A DNA stretch of 39,072 bases, taken from the NCBI GenBank assembly GCA_934699065.1, contig CAKUWD010000004.1, positions 1 to 39,072 on the forward strand, read 5' to 3'. The stretch comes from an uncultured Treponema sp. Its GTDB lineage: Bacteria; Spirochaetota; Spirochaetia; Treponematales; Treponemataceae. The stretch's first letter is position 1; each line of letters begins with the position of its first letter. The position numbers and the translations under genes were made by a program. Below are positions 1 through 7,181 of the stretch, in pieces. Under the pieces are notes generated by a model, which worked only from the letters and a program-made list of their open reading frames with translations, had not been told where the DNA came from and made no database searches.

Positions 1-51
1 GTTTACCTCTTTTCCATCTCTTGTTTTTACAGAAAAATCATAAATACTCAT
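1..51 (-). CDS. Glutathione peroxidase-like protein, N-terminus only
   Basis: Only the first 17 codons lie in the window (start ATG at 51 on the minus strand; the rest is beyond the left edge). They read MSIYDFSVKTRDGKEVN, which matches the usual start of bacterial glutathione peroxidase/BtuE-type thiol peroxidases (MSIYDF.VK...G..V). The family reduces hydroperoxides using thioredoxin or glutathione. A GAGG ribosome binding site (57-60) sits 5 nt upstream. The gene is transcribed away from an OhrR-type repressor, with two palindromic operators in the shared gap, which supports a peroxide-defence role. The catalytic Cys/Sec, Gln and Trp are not visible, so the assignment rests on the N-terminus and context. 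Confidence 0.6.
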   Translation of the reverse strand, partial: MSIYDFSVKTRDGKEVN

Positions 52-70
52 AATAACCTCGCTTGTTTGT

Positions 71-94
71 AATTAAATTGTACACAATTTAATT
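71..94. promoter_or_regulatory. Palindromic operator 1 (OhrR/MarR-like)
   Basis: Perfect inverted repeat: AATTAAATTGT, a 2-bp centre (AC), then ACAATTTAATT. It shares the core AATTGTA-ACAATT with the second palindrome at 135-152 and resembles known OhrR boxes. It lies just downstream of the predicted start of the divergent peroxidase-like gene, where bound repressor would block transcription. Confidence 0.7.
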
Positions 95-104
95 ATCTAT
101 GAAG

Positions 105-133
105 AATATACAAAATGTTCTTGAAATTGTCAA
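105..133 (-). promoter_or_regulatory. Promoter of the peroxidase-like gene
   Basis: On the minus strand TTGACA (133-128), a 17-bp spacer and TATATT (110-105) form a near-consensus vegetative promoter. The predicted transcript starts near 98, so palindrome 71-94 lies just downstream of the start and palindrome 135-152 abuts the -35. Confidence 0.7.
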
Positions 134-149
134 GTAAATTGTATACAAT
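121..149 (+). promoter_or_regulatory. Putative promoter of the OhrR-type gene
   Basis: TTGAAA (121-126), a 17-bp spacer and TACAAT (144-149). The -10 ends 6 bp before the ATG at 156, so the transcript would start at or next to the start codon. No Shine-Dalgarno sequence is visible, which fits a leaderless mRNA. Confidence 0.5.
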
Positions 150-152
150 TTA
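135..152. promoter_or_regulatory. Palindromic operator 2 (OhrR/MarR-like)
   Basis: Perfect 18-bp palindrome TAAATTGTATACAATTTA. It covers the putative -10 (TACAAT, 144-149) of the OhrR-type gene and abuts the -35 of the divergent gene, so one bound dimer could control both directions (autoregulation plus target repression). Confidence 0.7.
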
Positions 153-155
153 ATC

Positions 156-617
156 ATGAAAGATATGAATGAAAATCAGACTTTTAATCCTCTTGCATTG
201 GACAATCAGATTTGTTTTGCGCTTTATGTTTGTTCGAAGGAAATAATCAGAAAGTATACTCTTTTGCTTGAGCCTCTTGGGCTTACTTACACATCATATA
301 TAACATTGCTTTCGCTTTGGGAAAAAGATAACGTTACGGTAAAAGAACTTGGAAGCCGTCTCTTTCTTGATTCCGGCACCCTTACTCCTCTTCTTAAAAA
401 AATGGAAGGGCAGGGGTTAATAACCCGTACTCGTGGCGGTAAAGATGAGCGAACAGTTTTTATTCAGCTCACAAAAGATGGAAAAGCAATGAAAAAGAAA
501 TGTGCAGATATTCCTCAGCAGATGATGTGTCAGAATATACTTGATATGAAAAATGCTGCACCACTTTTACAGACTCTGCATCAGATTATGTATAATATGG
601 CGAATGCTCCAGTATAA
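156..617 (+). CDS. ohrR: OhrR-type MarR family redox-sensing repressor
   Basis: A 153-residue winged-helix regulator of MarR type. The stretch NPLALDNQICFALY near residues 11-24 with Cys20, then LEPLGLTY and LDSGTLTPLLKKME, is characteristic of the OhrR subfamily, in which the single N-terminal Cys is oxidised by organic hydroperoxides and releases DNA. The wing carries the usual D-E-R (residues 97-99, KDERTVFI). The gene is divergent from a glutathione-peroxidase-like gene, with two matching palindromes between them, so it probably represses that gene and itself. A second in-frame ATG at 165 is an alternative start; neither has a clear ribosome binding site. OhrR more often neighbours ohr; here a peroxidase takes that place. 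Confidence 0.85.
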   Translation: MKDMNENQTFNPLALDNQICFALYVCSKEIIRKYTLLLEPLGLTYTSYITLLSLWEKDNVTVKELGSRLFLDSGTLTPLLKKMEGQGLITRTRGGKDERTVFIQLTKDGKAMKKKCADIPQQMMCQNILDMKNAAPLLQTLHQIMYNMANAPV

Positions 618-707
618 CAGAGTCCTGGCGGTATAAGTCTTATAAATTTGTAAAAACTGTTTTCTCATGTTAAAATTATAGCACTTTCTTTTGTATGAGG
701 AAATTTA

Positions 708-2114
708 ATGGATTTTCAGAAATTTGTAGACGGTCTTCAGCCTATGACCTGCATTATGTCAGTGGAAAATCTTGGCAACGGTAAATGGGGTAAAATCCGA
801 ATAGTTGCAGGAAACAAGGCCTACATTGATTCTATTGAAAATATGCCGGATATGCCGGAAGCTTTCTCAAAGAAATTCATTCCTAATTCAGAGTATCAGA
901 ATTATTTTCCGAAGGATCCTAATTTTGAATTTTTTTGCTATAGCAGTGCTGTTTTAAAAAAGCCTCAGCATTCCTATGTTCATCCAGATCGTTTTGATTT
1001 CTGGTTTAATCTTTTTTCTCTTCCAATAGATTTTGAAGATGGAAATCTCTGTTACTGTACTTATACTCAGGAACTTACTCATGAGGCAGATTCCGAGAAA
1101 ATGTCAAATGTTTCGCATGATATTGCTGCTGAAGTTTTGAATACCTGCATAAAGCTCCGGGGAACTGCAGACTTCAAAACTACAATGAATGAAGTAATTA
1201 AAGACATCAGAAATATTTGTGGTGCTGCATACTGTGCAATTTTAAATATAGATGGACTTACAACAAAATGTTCTTTGCTTTGCGAAGATGTGTCTCCGGA
1301 TTTTGTTGATTATGATCCGGGATGGTTTACAGAAGATTTTTATGAAATCGCTAAAACCTGGGACGATGTTATTGGTGGAAGTAATTGTATAATCCTTAAA
1401 GATGAGAACGATTTGGAGATTATAAAATCTAAGAGCGAAGAATGGTTTAAGTCTTTGAAAGAAGCTCATGTAAAAAGTCTTGTTCTGTTTCCACTTAAAG
1501 CCGGCTATGAACTTTTAGGATATATCTGGGCAACAAATTTTGATACTTCAAAAACCCTTCATATAAAAGAAACTCTGGAGCTTACAACTTTCTTCCTTGC
1601 TTCTGAAATTTCAAGTTATCAGATGTTTGATAAATTCAGACTTTTAAGTACAGTCGATTTGCTTACAGGTGTTTTGAATCGTAATGAAATGAACAATCGT
1701 GTGATGCAGTTGAGCATTGACGATCGCAAAGGAAGAAAAAATATCGGTATTGTTTTTGCAGATTTGAATGGACTTAAACAGATGAATGATAATCAGGGAC
1801 ATTCAGCCGGTGATAAACTGATTAAGGATGCTGCTAATATTTTGAAAGAGGTATTCAAAAAACAGGAGATTTATCGTGCTGGCGGCGATGAGTTTATGGT
1901 ATTGCTGCGAGACACAACTCTTGAATATCTGGAAGAATCTGCCCGTCAGATAAAAGAACTGGCTGCAGAAACAGATACTGTAAGTTTTGCGGTTGGAGTC
2001 TGCTTAGAAGAAAACAGTCAGAAAATTTATGATGCAATGAAAACAGCGGATGTAAATATGTATGAGGATAAGAAAGCCTTTTATGATGCACATCCGGAAA
2101 GGAAACGAAGATAA
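708..2114 (+). CDS. GAF-GGDEF diguanylate cyclase
   Basis: A soluble 468-residue protein predicted to make cyclic di-GMP. Residues 1-125 are a poorly conserved sensory region (possibly PAS-like), about 140-305 look like a GAF domain, and 316-460 are a GGDEF domain beginning DLLTGVLNRNEM and carrying an intact A-GGDEF-M signature (Gly392-Phe396), so catalysis should be possible. The inhibitory I-site (RxxD just before the signature) is absent: the equivalent residues are KKQE (384-387), so product feedback there is unlikely. There are no membrane segments. A ribosome binding site (AGGAAA) precedes the ATG. Only 3 bp separate it from the convergent DUF2130 gene and no terminator is seen between them. 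The input signal cannot be told from the sequence. Confidence 0.85.
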   Translation: MDFQKFVDGLQPMTCIMSVENLGNGKWGKIRIVAGNKAYIDSIENMPDMPEAFSKKFIPNSEYQNYFPKDPNFEFFCYSSAVLKKPQHSYVHPDRFDFWFNLFSLPIDFEDGNLCYCTYTQELTHEADSEKMSNVSHDIAAEVLNTCIKLRGTADFKTTMNEVIKDIRNICGAAYCAILNIDGLTTKCSLLCEDVSPDFVDYDPGWFTEDFYEIAKTWDDVIGGSNCIILKDENDLEIIKSKSEEWFKSLKEAHVKSLVLFPLKAGYELLGYIWATNFDTSKTLHIKETLELTTFFLASEISSYQMFDKFRLLSTVDLLTGVLNRNEMNNRVMQLSIDDRKGRKNIGIVFADLNGLKQMNDNQGHSAGDKLIKDAANILKEVFKKQEIYRAGGDEFMVLLRDTTLEYLEESARQIKELAAETDTVSFAVGVCLEENSQKIYDAMKTADVNMYEDKKAFYDAHPERKRR

Positions 2115-2117
2115 GGT

Positions 2118-3401
2118 CTAATCTTTCAATGCATCAAATTTTTCTTTCATAGTCGGATTATTACGGGTAAGCTTTTTGATTGTAAGATCTTCAAGCTTAT
2201 TGTTTGCAAGCCGCAGATTGTTATCAGACTTTTCAAAAAGATCTTTAATTTTCTGAAGCGTCTTAATAGCCTTATCAATTTCTTCAATTGCAGAAGAATG
2301 TTGACGCATTGCAAGATCCACGTTGTTTAAAAATTTATCCTTGAACAGATTAAGGTCACTTTCAAAATTTGTAATATCAATATTCTGATTTTTGATTTGA
2401 GCAATTTCTCTTTTATACTCAAGGCTGTTAAGAGCAGCGTTTCGTAAAATTGTAATTAACTGAATAAAAAACTGAGGACGAATTACATACATCTTCGGAT
2501 ATTTGTAGGAAACATCAACTATTCCAGTGTTGTAATAATCATTGTCCTCTTCGAGCATTGAAACAAGAACAGCATATTCGCAGTTCTTTTCATTACGATC
2601 TTTGTCGAGCTCTTTAAAGAAATCTTCGTTTTTATGTTTTGTTGCAGTTTCATCTGCCTGATTTTTCATTTCAAACATAATCGAAATAAATTCAATTTTA
2701 TCGTCACCTTCGCCACTGAAGTCACGGAAAATAAAGTCGCCCTTACTGCCAGATGTTTTTGAAACTTCATTGTCTTTTTCAAAGTAAGCGTTCTGAAAAC
2801 CAATGGCGCGGTTTTTATTGAATTCTGAAAGGCAGTATTGCTCGAGGTCTTCGCCAATCTGCTTTGTAGATTCTTTTGCTTTGAAATCTTTATAAAAGGC
2901 GATTGTTTCATCTTTTGCTTTGAGTTGAACATCATACTGCTGCTTGAGGTTTGTTTCTCGAAGCTGTGATTCACTTTTTTCAAGTTTAAGCTTATTCTGA
3001 AGGTCTGTTATGAGGCTGTCTTTTTCCTGGAGTGCAGTTTTAACGGCAAGTTCTGATTTTGATTTGTTGGTCTCAATAGTGCTGCGCAGCTGTGTTATTT
3101 CCTGTTCCTTTTCTGAAAGAGCAATTTTTAATTCTGCGGCAGATTTGTCCTTCATGTTATTAAGTTCATTGTTCTGTGCAGCCAGTTGATTTTTTAGTTT
3201 GTTGATTTCGTCTTCTTTTTGAGAATTTGCTTTTGAAACTGCCAGTTCTACAGCCATCTTTTTTTCAGAATCCATTGCAGATTTTTGACGCTGGAGCTCG
3301 TCATTAAATTCGCGGTTTCTAACCTGTTTTACAATTTCAGCGTATCCTGCTTCATCAATCTGAAAAACTTCACCACATTTTGGACATTTGATTTCCTGCA
3401 T
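2118..3401 (-). CDS. DUF2130 family protein (coiled coil, N-terminal CxxC)
   Basis: A 427-residue protein of the DUF2130 family, whose function is unknown. It opens with a zinc-ribbon-like CPKC (Cys6, Cys9; no second CxxC is visible, so metal binding is uncertain). A long Glu/Lys/Gln-rich coiled coil follows (about 25-175), then the conserved domain (about 175-400) with SGSKGDFIFRDF and the FEMKNQ stretch. That pattern (D...E.K) recalls nuclease-fold families, but this is only a resemblance. The start at 3401 has an AGAGG ribosome binding site. A TATAAT on the minus strand (3427-3422) lies inside the left arm of the adjacent inverted repeat and probably is the -10 of this gene. Confidence 0.75.
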   Translation of the reverse strand: MQEIKCPKCGEVFQIDEAGYAEIVKQVRNREFNDELQRQKSAMDSEKKMAVELAVSKANSQKEDEINKLKNQLAAQNNELNNMKDKSAAELKIALSEKEQEITQLRSTIETNKSKSELAVKTALQEKDSLITDLQNKLKLEKSESQLRETNLKQQYDVQLKAKDETIAFYKDFKAKESTKQIGEDLEQYCLSEFNKNRAIGFQNAYFEKDNEVSKTSGSKGDFIFRDFSGEGDDKIEFISIMFEMKNQADETATKHKNEDFFKELDKDRNEKNCEYAVLVSMLEEDNDYYNTGIVDVSYKYPKMYVIRPQFFIQLITILRNAALNSLEYKREIAQIKNQNIDITNFESDLNLFKDKFLNNVDLAMRQHSSAIEEIDKAIKTLQKIKDLFEKSDNNLRLANNKLEDLTIKKLTRNNPTMKEKFDALKD

Positions 3402-3420
3402 ATAAAAAACCTCTGTTTTG

Positions 3421-3589
3421 TATTATACCATAAAATAAAAAAAATTGCGGGTCCCAGCGACGGCAAAAATGACAAGGTATCCCCCGCCTTTCGCTTACCC
3501 GTGCTTGCTTCGCTCGCACGGCCGCTGGCGGTTCCCCCTTATCATTTCTTGCCTGCGTCCCACAATTTTTTTTATTTTATGGTATAATA
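3421..3589. repeat. MITE-like inverted repeat with outward -10 hexamers
   Basis: The outer 27 bp (3421-3447 and 3563-3589) are perfect inverted repeats. The complementarity continues imperfectly inward (GGG.C.CAG...GGCAA.AATGA.AAGG on both arms), so nearly the whole 169 bp can fold. The interior is G+C-rich and contains a small hairpin (CGTGC...GCACG, around 3500-3522). Each tip carries an outward-pointing TATAAT, 20 bp from the DUF2130 start on one side and 7 bp from the FMN_bind-like start on the other. There is no ORF, transposase or obvious target duplication. It could be a non-autonomous mobile element or a dispersed palindromic element. Confidence 0.7.
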
Positions 3590-3595
3590 AACTTA

Positions 3596-4003
3596 ATGAG
3601 TTCTAATAACAAAGAAAATCAAATGTCCAAAATCTTAATGGCGGTGGCGCTGATTTGTTTAATGGCGGGCGGGTACCTGATTGCCCGTCGCAAGGCGCGT
3701 TTTCGAGAAGCCGCTTCGCTTCCGTTTTATAAGATTGAACTCAGCCAGATAAATGATGGAACTTATGAGGGAAAAACTTATACAAGCTTTCTTCATTTAC
3801 AGCTGAATGTTACGGTAGAAGACCACAAGCTAAAATCGATAGATGTTCTGGAAAACGAAGGTATTGATGCAGAAACTGCGCGCCCGATAATTCAGAAGAT
3901 GATAGAACAGAATGCTGTTGTAGTTCCGGCTGTAAAAGGCGCAGAACTCGGAAGCCTTGTTTACATCAGCTGTGTAAGTAGTGCGCTTAATGGGGCAGAA
4001 TAG
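3596..4003 (+). CDS. Membrane-anchored FMN_bind-like domain protein
   Basis: A 135-residue protein with one N-terminal membrane segment (about 11-27) and then an FMN_bind-like domain: DGTYEGKTYTSFLHLQLNVTV and the closing VPAVKGAELGSLVYISCVSSALNG. In flavinylated members (RnfG/NqrC type) this closing motif is S/T-G-A-T with a Thr that carries FMN; here it is KGAELGS, so covalent flavin attachment at the usual place is unlikely. It may be a degenerate or differently loaded domain facing the periplasm. The start at 3596 has no ribosome binding site and lies 7 bp after TATAAT; the in-frame ATG at 3623 is possible. It overlaps the queH start (TAGTG), so the two are co-transcribed. Confidence 0.65.
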   Translation: MSSNNKENQMSKILMAVALICLMAGGYLIARRKARFREAASLPFYKIELSQINDGTYEGKTYTSFLHLQLNVTVEDHKLKSIDVLENEGIDAETARPIIQKMIEQNAVVVPAVKGAELGSLVYISCVSSALNGAE

Positions 4004-4677
4004 TGAATTATCAGAAAGAACTTGATAAATTACTAACTAACGTTAGTTCGTTAAATAATTCAATAAAGCCGACTCTTCTTTTGCACGCTTGTTGCGGTCC
4101 CTGTTCATCTTATGTTCTTGAATATCTTTATCAATTTTTTGATATTACAGTTTATTATTATAATCCAAATATTTATCCGCCGGCAGAATATGAGCGCCGC
4201 CTTTCCGAGCTAAAAAAACTGTACGAAGTTTTTCCGCCTGCTACGGAGGGCAAAGTAGAGCTTGTGGAAACGGATTATGAGCCGGAAGAATTTTTTAAGG
4301 CTGTCAGAACGCGTGAAGAACCAGAACTCGCCCAGGAAGCTGAAAAAGGAGAACGCTGCCGCCGCTGCTATGAGTTTCGTTTACGGCGTGCTTTTGAATA
4401 TGCCTTGGCTCATAAGTATGATTATTTTTGTACGACACTTTCTATAAGTCCTTTTAAAGATGCAGAAAAGTTAAACGTAATAGGTGAAGAATTGGAACGT
4501 GAAACAAAAGAAAAGTCATCAGAAAAAGTTCCCCACTGGCTCCCGTCAGATTTCAAAAAGAAAGGCGGCTTTAAGCGAAGTCTTGAAATAAGCGCAGAAT
4601 ACGGAATGTACCGACAGGATTATTGTGGCTGTATTTATTCCAAAAATAATAAGAATTCTGCTATAATAAAAGAATGA
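4003..4677 (+). CDS. queH: Epoxyqueuosine reductase QueH
   Basis: Catalyses the last step of queuosine synthesis, reducing epoxyqueuosine in the tRNA anticodon to queuosine; QueH is the non-homologous alternative to cobalamin-dependent QueG. The 224-residue protein has the family's three cysteine clusters: HACCGPC (Cys30, 31, 34), ERCRRCYEFR (Cys119, 122) and QDYCGCIYS (Cys208, 210). These hold an iron-sulfur cluster and nearby metal in studied members. The start is GTG at 4003, overlapping the upstream stop by one base; the stop overlaps the argA start by 4 bp (ATGA). Codons 11-16 (LTNVSS) contain the perfect palindrome AACTAACGTTAGTT, a short motif that recurs elsewhere in the window. Confidence 0.9.
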   Translation: MNYQKELDKLLTNVSSLNNSIKPTLLLHACCGPCSSYVLEYLYQFFDITVYYYNPNIYPPAEYERRLSELKKLYEVFPPATEGKVELVETDYEPEEFFKAVRTREEPELAQEAEKGERCRRCYEFRLRRAFEYALAHKYDYFCTTLSISPFKDAEKLNVIGEELERETKEKSSEKVPHWLPSDFKKKGGFKRSLEISAEYGMYRQDYCGCIYSKNNKNSAIIKE

Positions 4678-5987
4678 CTACATCAAAAAAAGCCGAAAAC
4701 GTTCGAGACGTAATCCGCTATCTTCAGAAATTTAAGAATGCCCTTCTTGTTATTTATCTTGATGATAAAACTATTAGTTCACCGCTTTTTTCATCACATA
4801 TCAGAGATATAGCTTTGCTGCATCAGGCAGGACTACAGGTTGTTTTAATTCCAGGAGCACGTCGTCGTATTGATGAGGTTTTAGATAATGCAAAAATCAA
4901 ATGGACTCACAACGAAGGAATTCGTGTTACGACTGCAGATGCAATGCCTCTCATTAAAATGGCTGCCTTTGATGTTTCGAATACAGTTATGACAAGCCTT
5001 GCTGCAAACAACATTACAGCAGTAATTGGTAACTGGGTTCGTGCCCGAGGAAAAGGTGTGCTTGGCGGTTTTGATTTTGGTACCGCCGGTGAAATAGATA
5101 AGCTTGAAACAGAAGCAATTCGTACAGTTTTAAACGACGGCTTTATTCCGATTTTCCCTTGTATCGGATGGAACGCAGCCGGACATCCTTATAATATTTC
5201 ATCTATGCTGCTTGCAAAACAGGTTGCAATGAATCTTAAGGCAGACAAGCTTTTCTTTATGCTTTTTAATGAAGAAATCTGTGCACAAAAATATGCTATA
5301 CCAGATGGTTTTGCACTTTCCGAAACAGGAAATATTCCTGCTATGAATCTTGAGGAAGTAGACCGCTTTATTGAAAAGAATTTTGCTTCTGGCGGAGAAG
5401 TTAAAAATATTCTTAAGGCAGCACAGGAGGCCTGCCGGGCCGGAGTAACCCGTGTTCATATTTTGAATGGAAATATCGATGGAGTTCTGCCTTGCGAAAT
5501 CTTTAGTGGTCTTGGTTCGGGTACAATGATTTATACAGGTGGCTACGGAAAAGTTCGTCAGATGGAACAGACAGATATTCCTTCTGTGCTTGCAATCATG
5601 AAACCTTTTGTTGAAAGCGGAAAGCTTCTTCCTCGTACAGAGACTCAGATTTCAGAGGGCCTGGAAGATTATATCGTGTATGAACTCGACGGTGGAATTC
5701 ACGCTTGTGCAGCTCTTCATTTTTATGAAGACGGACAGGCAGAAATTGCCGCAGTGGCAGTAGATGAAAATTATGCCCATATGGGAATCGGCCCAAAACT
5801 GATTGATACTTTGATTAGTCAGGCAGGAGAAGGTGGAGCCAGTTCTGTTTTTATTATGACAACTCAGACTGCAGACTGGTTTGAAAAGTTAGGCTTTGAA
5901 GAAGATACTCTTGAATCAATTCCGGAAGAACGCCGTAAGCTTTGGGATTCGCGCCGCGGCTCAAAGGTCTATCGATTAAAAAGATAA
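4674..5987 (+). CDS. argA: N-acetylglutamate synthase (amino acid kinase + GNAT)
   Basis: A 437-residue two-domain enzyme for the first step of arginine synthesis: acetyl-CoA + glutamate to N-acetylglutamate. Residues 1-290 are an amino-acid-kinase fold typical of ArgA (FKNALLVIYLDDK, LIPGARRRIDE, the HNEGIRVT region, GGFDFGTAGEID), which serves for regulation and arginine binding. Residues 295-437 are a GNAT acetyltransferase (VRQMEQTDIPSVLAIM, then AAVAVDENYAHMGIGPKLID with the acetyl-CoA loop around GIG). It overlaps queH by 4 bp and so is translationally coupled. No other arginine gene is in the window. No terminator follows; a palindromic repeat region comes directly after the stop. Confidence 0.88.
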   Translation: MTTSKKAENVRDVIRYLQKFKNALLVIYLDDKTISSPLFSSHIRDIALLHQAGLQVVLIPGARRRIDEVLDNAKIKWTHNEGIRVTTADAMPLIKMAAFDVSNTVMTSLAANNITAVIGNWVRARGKGVLGGFDFGTAGEIDKLETEAIRTVLNDGFIPIFPCIGWNAAGHPYNISSMLLAKQVAMNLKADKLFFMLFNEEICAQKYAIPDGFALSETGNIPAMNLEEVDRFIEKNFASGGEVKNILKAAQEACRAGVTRVHILNGNIDGVLPCEIFSGLGSGTMIYTGGYGKVRQMEQTDIPSVLAIMKPFVESGKLLPRTETQISEGLEDYIVYELDGGIHACAALHFYEDGQAEIAAVAVDENYAHMGIGPKLIDTLISQAGEGGASSVFIMTTQTADWFEKLGFEEDTLESIPEERRKLWDSRRGSKVYRLKR

Positions 5988-5989
5988 TT

Positions 5990-6048
5990 GTCATGCTGAT
6001 GGAACAAGCATCCTTACAATGAAATTCCGAAACAAGTTCGGAATGACG
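5990..6048. repeat. Paired palindromic repeat, ACAAG-loop family
   Basis: Two small hairpins back to back. 6024-6044 is ATTCCGAA-ACAAG-TTCGGAAT, followed by GAC. 5990-6012 is a related unit in the opposite orientation (GTCATGCTGATGGAACAAGCATCC). The pair is bounded by GTCAT on the left and ATGAC on the right. The same family occurs at 22261-22314. It lies between argA and the acetylesterase and supplies a false upstream in-frame start at 6019. Confidence 0.7.
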
Positions 6049-6063
6049 AGAAACGGAGTAAAA

Positions 6064-7149
6064 ATGAAAACTATAGAAAAAGAGAATCTTATCTGGAGCG
6101 GCCGTTACCTTGATCATAACGGAATCCGTTATTTTGATTATTCAGCAAGCGGCTTTTGTTTTGTGATGAAAGGCAAGCGCGCCGAGACTGTGATTTTAAG
6201 TGACCCTGATTCCTGGGATGAGGCGAACAAGGGCGTGCTTGGCATTTTTGTAACTGAAGGAAGTGATACAAGCATTGCGGCAATTCCGGAAGAACCGACA
6301 GCACGAATTACTTTAACTCAACGTGAAAATCATATTGTTCTTTTTGATTCGCCTGTTGAAAAAACAGTGACCGTACGTGTTATGAAATTCAGCGAGGCCG
6401 CTTTTGGATATGCAGGTTTAAAAAGCCTTGAACTGGAGGGAGATTTGCTGAGTTCTCCAGAATCCCCGGCAACTGCAAGTCAGCTCAAACTCGAATTCAT
6501 CGGTGACAGTATTACCTGCGGTTATGGAATTGAAGGCGTCTGGGAAAAAAATACTTTTACAACTCAGCAGGAAAGACCAGATAAAGCATATGCTTTTCTT
6601 ACTGCCAAAGCGCTAGGTGCTCAGGTTCAGCTTTGCAGCTGGAGCGGCATAGGTTTAATCTCGAATTACGTTGACCCGGAAACTATTATGCTGCCAGATA
6701 CTCACTGGTTAATGCAGGCTAACTGGCCTTATACAGATAAGTCTCTCTCGCTCAGGCTAGGCATTGAACCTGAAGTTTGGGATGGGGCTGGTTATGAGCC
6801 GGATATTGTTGTAATTCATCTTGGAACAAATGATATAAGCTGGGTACGCGGAATGGAAGAGCGTCGCCTGGAGTACACAGCGCAGCTTCGTCACCTTATA
6901 GAAGCCGTTCACCGTCGAAGCCCTAAAGCAAAAATCTGCTGCTGCCTTGGAATTATGGGAGAACAGTTGAATGCATCTGTTGAAGAGGCTGTAAATCTTT
7001 TCAAAAAAGATTTTCCGAACGTTGCAGCAAAAGCTGTATTGTTTACACAGCAGCTGGAAGAAGATGGAATTGCAGCAGACTGGCATCCTTCTGCAGTAAC
7101 ACATAAAAAAGCCGCAGAACTTCTGGCAGAAGCACTGCGGACTTTATAA
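6064..7149 (+). CDS. CE2-like SGNH acetylesterase, cytoplasmic
   Basis: A 361-residue esterase resembling carbohydrate esterase family 2: an N-terminal beta-sandwich-like domain (about 1-130) then an SGNH hydrolase. Block I is FIGDSITCGYG with nucleophile Ser149, block III is HLGTNDISW (Asn256), and the end has DWHPS (Asp339, His341). CE2 enzymes remove O-acetyl groups from plant polysaccharides or oligosaccharides. There is no signal peptide, so it probably acts on imported oligosaccharides. The start is set at 6064, which has a GGAG site 5 nt upstream; an earlier in-frame ATG (6019) lies inside a dispersed repeat and is rejected. It is convergent with a GH26-like gene, with a palindrome between the stops. 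Confidence 0.8.
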   Translation: MKTIEKENLIWSGRYLDHNGIRYFDYSASGFCFVMKGKRAETVILSDPDSWDEANKGVLGIFVTEGSDTSIAAIPEEPTARITLTQRENHIVLFDSPVEKTVTVRVMKFSEAAFGYAGLKSLELEGDLLSSPESPATASQLKLEFIGDSITCGYGIEGVWEKNTFTTQQERPDKAYAFLTAKALGAQVQLCSWSGIGLISNYVDPETIMLPDTHWLMQANWPYTDKSLSLRLGIEPEVWDGAGYEPDIVVIHLGTNDISWVRGMEERRLEYTAQLRHLIEAVHRRSPKAKICCCLGIMGEQLNASVEEAVNLFKKDFPNVAAKAVLFTQQLEEDGIAADWHPSAVTHKKAAELLAEALRTL

Positions 7150-7177
7150 AAGGTGGTTTCGACAGGCTCAACCACCG
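7149..7177. repeat. GGTGGTT-type palindromic repeat, copy A
   Basis: A stem of GGTGGTT/AACCACC around the loop TCGACAGGCTC, preceded by AAA and followed by G. These 29 bp are identical to 20788-20816, which lie inside pyrK. Here it sits between two convergent genes and is followed by a T-rich stretch, so it may serve as a transcription end for the acetylesterase gene. Confidence 0.75.
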
Positions 7178-7181
7178 CAGT

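Noticed and set aside
3285..3587. Plus-strand open frame spanning the inverted repeat
   Set aside because: It runs antisense through the DUF2130 gene and the palindrome; no ribosome binding site or family match.
3421..3589. Insertion sequence with transposase
   Set aside because: The inverted repeats are good, but the interior holds no transposase ORF and no clear target duplication was seen; called MITE-like only.
6019..6063. Upstream in-frame ATG extending the CE2-like esterase by 15 residues
   Set aside because: The extension is encoded by a dispersed palindromic repeat (it reads FRNKFGMT), and ATG 6064 has a proper GGAG site.
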